A program made the position numbers and the translations under genes. A stretch of 8,591 nt of DNA, taken from the NCBI GenBank assembly GCA_021829055.1, contig JAJZCS010000071.1, positions 1 through 8,591 of the forward strand. Reading direction: 5' to 3'. Position 1 is the first letter of the stretch, and the number at the start of each line of letters is the position of its first letter. This DNA is from Pseudomonadota bacterium. GTDB lineage: Bacteria > Pseudomonadota > Alphaproteobacteria > Acetobacterales > Acetobacteraceae. This document shows positions 5,953 to 8,591 of this stretch, in pieces. The notes below the pieces were generated by a model. That model was not told the origin of the DNA. It did not search any database and saw only the letters and a program-made list of their open reading frames with translations.

Positions 5953-6840
5953 CTATTTGGCCGCCGACACCTTCCGAAACAGCGCATAGGGTGCTGTCGG
6001 AACGACGGGCTCATAGGCCCCTGCTCGGACGATAGCGTTGCGATATGCAAAATCGCCATAAAGCCTGCAAAAACTGGCAACCAATGCCAGGATCGCACCG
6101 TCTTCTAGATTCGCTTGTGCCAACGTGAGAATCGCGAGGGGGATAGCTATACCGAGAAGCCAGCCCCCTATCACAAATAATCCTCTTAAGTCGCCCGAGC
6201 GCATCCGCTCTACCGAAGCACGCACACCAGCACTCTTTCCAGCCCTCGCCACATGCAGCGCCGAAAATGCTGCACATAGCAGCAACGACCCAAGCGTCAC
6301 CGGCTGAAGCCAAGGGCGCGGCACCGCATCGAACAACTTTACATACGTCCAGACCACCGTAAAGCCGCTGGCAACCGCCTGAGCACCGAAGGCAAGCGGA
6401 AGATACGGCCCACCCCACAGACGGATGGCGCGCATTGAGCGGAGCAGCATACCGGCATAAATAAGTACCGGTATAGCGCAGACGAAGGCCGCCAATTTCA
6501 GGAGCGGTGCAAAGCTTGCTACCGGCGCGATAAACTGGACAATAAACCCGCTTACCGCAAACCCCAAGAACAGGCCTATCATCAGCGTACCGCGACTGAC
6601 CCAAGCATTGCCGACCCTGCGCACCGCGCGCCAACTGCGCTGCGGATTTCCCAGATGGACCAGTAGCGCCAAAACCGCAATTCCCACGAACGCGATGGCA
6701 GCAGTCTCCAGAAACCGCTCTCCAGCTAGCACGGCAGCGATAAAGAGCCCTGCTCCCACGCCCTCGCCCCAGAAACTTAGAGTTTCCAGCACACCAAAAT
6801 GATTGGCAAAACGAACGCCCGTCAGATATTTTGGGGTCAT
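5953..6840 (-). CDS. NrfD/DmsC-like integral membrane subunit of a molybdopterin oxidoreductase
   Basis: A 295-residue polytopic membrane protein with about eight hydrophobic segments (roughly 20-40, 46-62, 83-105, 112-133, 147-167, 178-198, 219-240, 247-260). The V-H-L-G-N-P (61-66) and W-V-S-R-G-T-L (80-86) blocks are the usual NrfD/DmsC-family signature between helices 2 and 3. The C-terminal Y-G-D-F-A-Y-R-N-A-I-V-R-A-G (261-274) is the matching DmsC-like tail. The family exchanges electrons between the membrane quinone pool and the four-cluster ferredoxin subunit without haem. It starts five bases after the ferredoxin gene, with a weak GGA as ribosome site, so its translation is probably coupled. 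Length (295) is close to short anchors such as those of phenylacetyl-CoA:acceptor oxidoreductase and DMSO reductase. Which direction electrons flow (to or from quinone) cannot be told. Confidence 0.9.
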   Translation of the reverse strand: MTPKYLTGVRFANHFGVLETLSFWGEGVGAGLFIAAVLAGERFLETAAIAFVGIAVLALLVHLGNPQRSWRAVRRVGNAWVSRGTLMIGLFLGFAVSGFIVQFIAPVASFAPLLKLAAFVCAIPVLIYAGMLLRSMRAIRLWGGPYLPLAFGAQAVASGFTVVWTYVKLFDAVPRPWLQPVTLGSLLLCAAFSALHVARAGKSAGVRASVERMRSGDLRGLFVIGGWLLGIAIPLAILTLAQANLEDGAILALVASFCRLYGDFAYRNAIVRAGAYEPVVPTAPYALFRKVSAAK

Positions 6841-6845
6841 TTTTA

Positions 6846-7469
6846 TTATTCCGTGCTAGGTTTGATGTAATAGACGCATGGCTTGGTGCCTGCCTCAGGC
6901 AGCAGCGTGAAGGATTCGTTTTCGCGCAGAAGCTTACTCACATCGCTTTTCGGATCGGCCAGATCGCCGAATATACGCGCTTCGGCCGGGCAGGTTTCGA
7001 CACAGGCTGGCTTGAGCCCCTCATCTACGCGATCCATACAGAAATCACACTTGATGACCGTACCCTCAGTCCAACGATCGTATTTGACTAACTCATAGAG
7101 TGTCAGATCGCCGTCGAAATAACCCTTTTTTAGTGACCCGGGTTCGACATAATGCCGATGGTCATAAGGACATGCCAGAGCGCAGCTTCGACAACCAATG
7201 CAGACATCGGCCTTAACAGCAACAATGCCGTCTTCCCGCTGATAGCTGGCACCCGTTGGGCACACCTCCACACAAGGTGGATTCTGACAGTGATTACACA
7301 ACACCGGCAGAAACTCGCGCCGCGCTTTAGGGTATACCCCTGATTCAAATTCATGCACACGCGAAAAGAAAATGTCTGGTGGTGTGCCGTTTGTAGCCTT
7401 GCAGGCTGCCGAACAGGAGTGGCACCCAACACAGGTCTGCAGATCAATAACCATGCCCCATCGCGTCAT
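6846..7469 (-). CDS. four-cluster 4Fe-4S ferredoxin subunit (DmsB/PhsB/NrfC-like)
   Basis: A 207-residue electron-transfer subunit with sixteen cysteines in four groups: C13, C16, C19, C23; C58, C61, C66, C70; C90, C93, C96, C100; C141, C144, C156, C160. This is the exact spacing plan of the beta subunits of DMSO-reductase-type complexes, which wire the Mo catalytic subunit to the membrane anchor through four [4Fe-4S] clusters. An extra C198 near the end is not part of the pattern. There is no signal peptide; if the complex is exported, the catalytic subunit's Tat signal (outside the window) would carry it. The start ATG overlaps the stop of the catalytic-subunit gene (ATGA), a coupling arrangement, with a G-rich GGTGGAAG ribosome site. 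Confidence 0.95.
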   Translation of the reverse strand: MTRWGMVIDLQTCVGCHSCSAACKATNGTPPDIFFSRVHEFESGVYPKARREFLPVLCNHCQNPPCVEVCPTGASYQREDGIVAVKADVCIGCRSCALACPYDHRHYVEPGSLKKGYFDGDLTLYELVKYDRWTEGTVIKCDFCMDRVDEGLKPACVETCPAEARIFGDLADPKSDVSKLLRENESFTLLPEAGTKPCVYYIKPSTE

Positions 7470-8548
7470 TTTCTTCCACCTGCTGCTTTGCTAACACGCA
7501 CCTTGGGGCTGGCCTCAAACGCACCGTCCATGACATCGAGATTCTTCATGTCGTAATCCAAAAGTTCGCCGAAATGAACTCCACTGTCGGTGCCTTTCGG
7601 CCTTGGCGGTAAGCTTTTAGCCCAATTTCCACCATTGTGATCCATACCCAAGCATTCCGGATGAATACATTCGGAAAGATGAACCTCACCTTCGAGCACC
7701 CGTCCACGGCGGTTCTCCACACGAATGCGTTCGCCTTCGCTAATGCCAAACCGCTCAGCCGTTCTACGGTTGAGAATAATCTTGCCGGCTAGTGGGTGAT
7801 TGCGACCGAGTTCGACCAACCAAGGATTGAAGTTCGAGAAAGTGGCTGTCTTGAAGGTCTGCTTGTAGCTGACAGCATAAAGCTCAAAGCCACCACTACT
7901 GTCGCCATAACCCGGGCCTGGATACCAACTTGGTAACGGTTTATACCGTGAGACATCCCATGGGATACCCAGATTCTCCGTCACGTTTTTGATCATTTCA
8001 CCGGCATCTATGTGGTACTCATAATACAGTGGGATGCGCGCCCTATAAAAATGACGCGGATAGCGTTCCTGTACCGATTTTTTCCATTTTAGCCTGCCCT
8101 CTTTAGCTACATCGTCTAACGTCAGCCGCCCGCCCGACATCGACCCGATCCAGCGTTCCACCATTTCTCGGTTGCTGTATTTACGCTCAGGGCTTAGCTG
8201 AAAATTGCCTTGCAGCTCCATGAAATAGTTGACCATGGCGTTGAAGTCGCCGAGGAAGCCTGCCTTCTCGGCAATATCGACCCAAACATCGACATGATGA
8301 CGATTGCCGATATCTACCACCGGCTGTCGCAAATTTATGCAATATTCCTCTGTAGCCGTCGAACCCATCGTATCGGGGATGTTGTTGGCCCCCATGTCTA
8401 AACGTTCGAGCTGGGTTTGTGTTGGCAAGATAATGTCTGCGAATTCCGCGGTTTCATCGATGTTGGGCACGATCGAAAGATGAAATGCAAATTTCTTCAA
8501 ATATTCAGCCATGGCCAAGATCAATGTACTCGAACCCAAGAAATTCAA
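7466..8548 (-). CDS. molybdopterin oxidoreductase catalytic subunit, C-terminal part (interrupted)
   Basis: About the last 360 residues of a DMSO-reductase-family Mo-bisMGD enzyme. D-E-T-A-E-F-A-D-I-I-L-P at 31-42, then L-E-R at 48-50, is the family motif before the last core domain. From about residue 221 comes the molybdopterin-dinucleotide-binding beta-barrel, with I-L-N-R-R-T-A-E-R-F-G-I (258-269), G-x-R-I-R-V-E-N-R-R-G (272-282) and I-H-P-E-C-L-G-M (295-302). Full proteins are usually 700-1000 residues and begin with an Fe-S/MGD domain, so the N-terminal half is absent. The coordinate given starts at a TTG (8548); the frame is open only to 8575, where TAA (8578-8576) closes it, and TTG is not a credible true start. 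The stop overlaps the ferredoxin start (ATGA). Substrate is unknown; PadB-like (phenylacetyl-CoA oxidising), PhsA-like or a new specificity are all possible. Either a frameshift or a sequence error explains the break. Confidence 0.85.
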   Translation of the reverse strand: MNFLGSSTLILAMAEYLKKFAFHLSIVPNIDETAEFADIILPTQTQLERLDMGANNIPDTMGSTATEEYCINLRQPVVDIGNRHHVDVWVDIAEKAGFLGDFNAMVNYFMELQGNFQLSPERKYSNREMVERWIGSMSGGRLTLDDVAKEGRLKWKKSVQERYPRHFYRARIPLYYEYHIDAGEMIKNVTENLGIPWDVSRYKPLPSWYPGPGYGDSSGGFELYAVSYKQTFKTATFSNFNPWLVELGRNHPLAGKIILNRRTAERFGISEGERIRVENRRGRVLEGEVHLSECIHPECLGMDHNGGNWAKSLPPRPKGTDSGVHFGELLDYDMKNLDVMDGAFEASPKVRVSKAAGGRK

Positions 8549-8591
8549 TGATGCTATCCCCCACCTCCCACAGGTTTATGTGCAAGTGGTT
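8508..8591 (-). other. second open frame at window edge, probable upstream part of the Mo subunit
   Basis: On the minus strand another frame is open from the window edge (8591) to a TGA at 8507-8505, reading L-H-I-N-L-W-E-V-G-D-S-I-I-E-F-L-G. A hydrophobic strand followed by a small loop is what Mo oxidoreductases have just before the segment where the main frame picks up (N-F-L-G-S-S-T). One extra base, or two missing, between 8508 and 8575 would join the two. The match is by general pattern only. Confidence 0.35.

Noticed and set aside
5444..5989. 181-codon plus-strand open frame antisense to the flavoprotein gene
   Set aside because: It is the mirror of a well-supported FAD enzyme and shows no protein-family features.
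6011..6634. 207-codon minus-strand open frame inside the NrfD-like gene
   Set aside because: It is an alternative frame of a clear membrane protein; its composition is unlike a real protein and it has no ribosome site.
1..8591. CRISPR array, tRNA, transposase or insertion-sequence ends
   Set aside because: No regularly spaced repeats, tRNA-like cloverleaf or transposase motifs were seen; the only clear repeated element is the twin operator.

Overview
The window looks like part of a catabolic (accessory) region of a proteobacterium, moderately GC-rich by eye. Short-chain dehydrogenases (SDRs), a carboxymuconolactone-decarboxylase-like protein and a TetR regulator of the acyl-CoA-sensing type together suggest breakdown of a ring-containing or lipid-like compound by CoA-linked steps. 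This combination is common in sphingomonads and in steroid- or aromatic-degrading beta- and gammaproteobacteria. The sequence alone does not fix the genus or the substrate.

Left part (1-1969): two SDR genes lie on the minus strand. The second is cut by the left window edge, and the pair is joined by a TAATG stop/start overlap. Facing them on the plus strand is a gene for a two-domain AhpD/CMD-fold protein. The short divergent intergenic region carries two perfect 19-bp copies of a near-palindromic operator. Each copy sits in the -35/-10 spacer of one of two oppositely directed predicted promoters, so one repressor could silence both sides.

Middle part (1970-3972): 1970-2816 has no intact gene but holds a badly decayed SDR gene, recognisable only when frames are read piecewise. 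A TetR-family regulator follows (2817-3431) and is the natural candidate to bind the twin operators. The next 541 bases have no gene I can support.

Right part (3973-8591): mobB, which serves molybdenum-cofactor (MGD) maturation, runs to the right. It overlaps tail-to-tail by 11 bases with a minus-strand operon reading, in order of transcription, molybdopterin oxidoreductase catalytic subunit (C-terminal part only) > four-cluster ferredoxin subunit > NrfD/DmsC-like membrane anchor > FAD-binding dehydrogenase of the fumarate reductase/ketosteroid dehydrogenase superfamily. The first three are the parts of a membrane-bound, quinone-linked Mo-bisMGD enzyme. MobB would help supply its cofactor, and the flavoprotein would catalyse a separate hydride-transfer step on the same substrate. 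The catalytic-subunit frame is closed by a stop at 8576-8578, close to the right edge, while another frame stays open to the edge. The gene is therefore frameshifted, or the sequence has an error there.

The most interesting points are the Mo enzyme + flavoprotein + MobB module in a CMD/SDR/TetR catabolic setting, the symmetric twin-operator control region, and the signs of decay (SDR pseudogene, interrupted Mo subunit).
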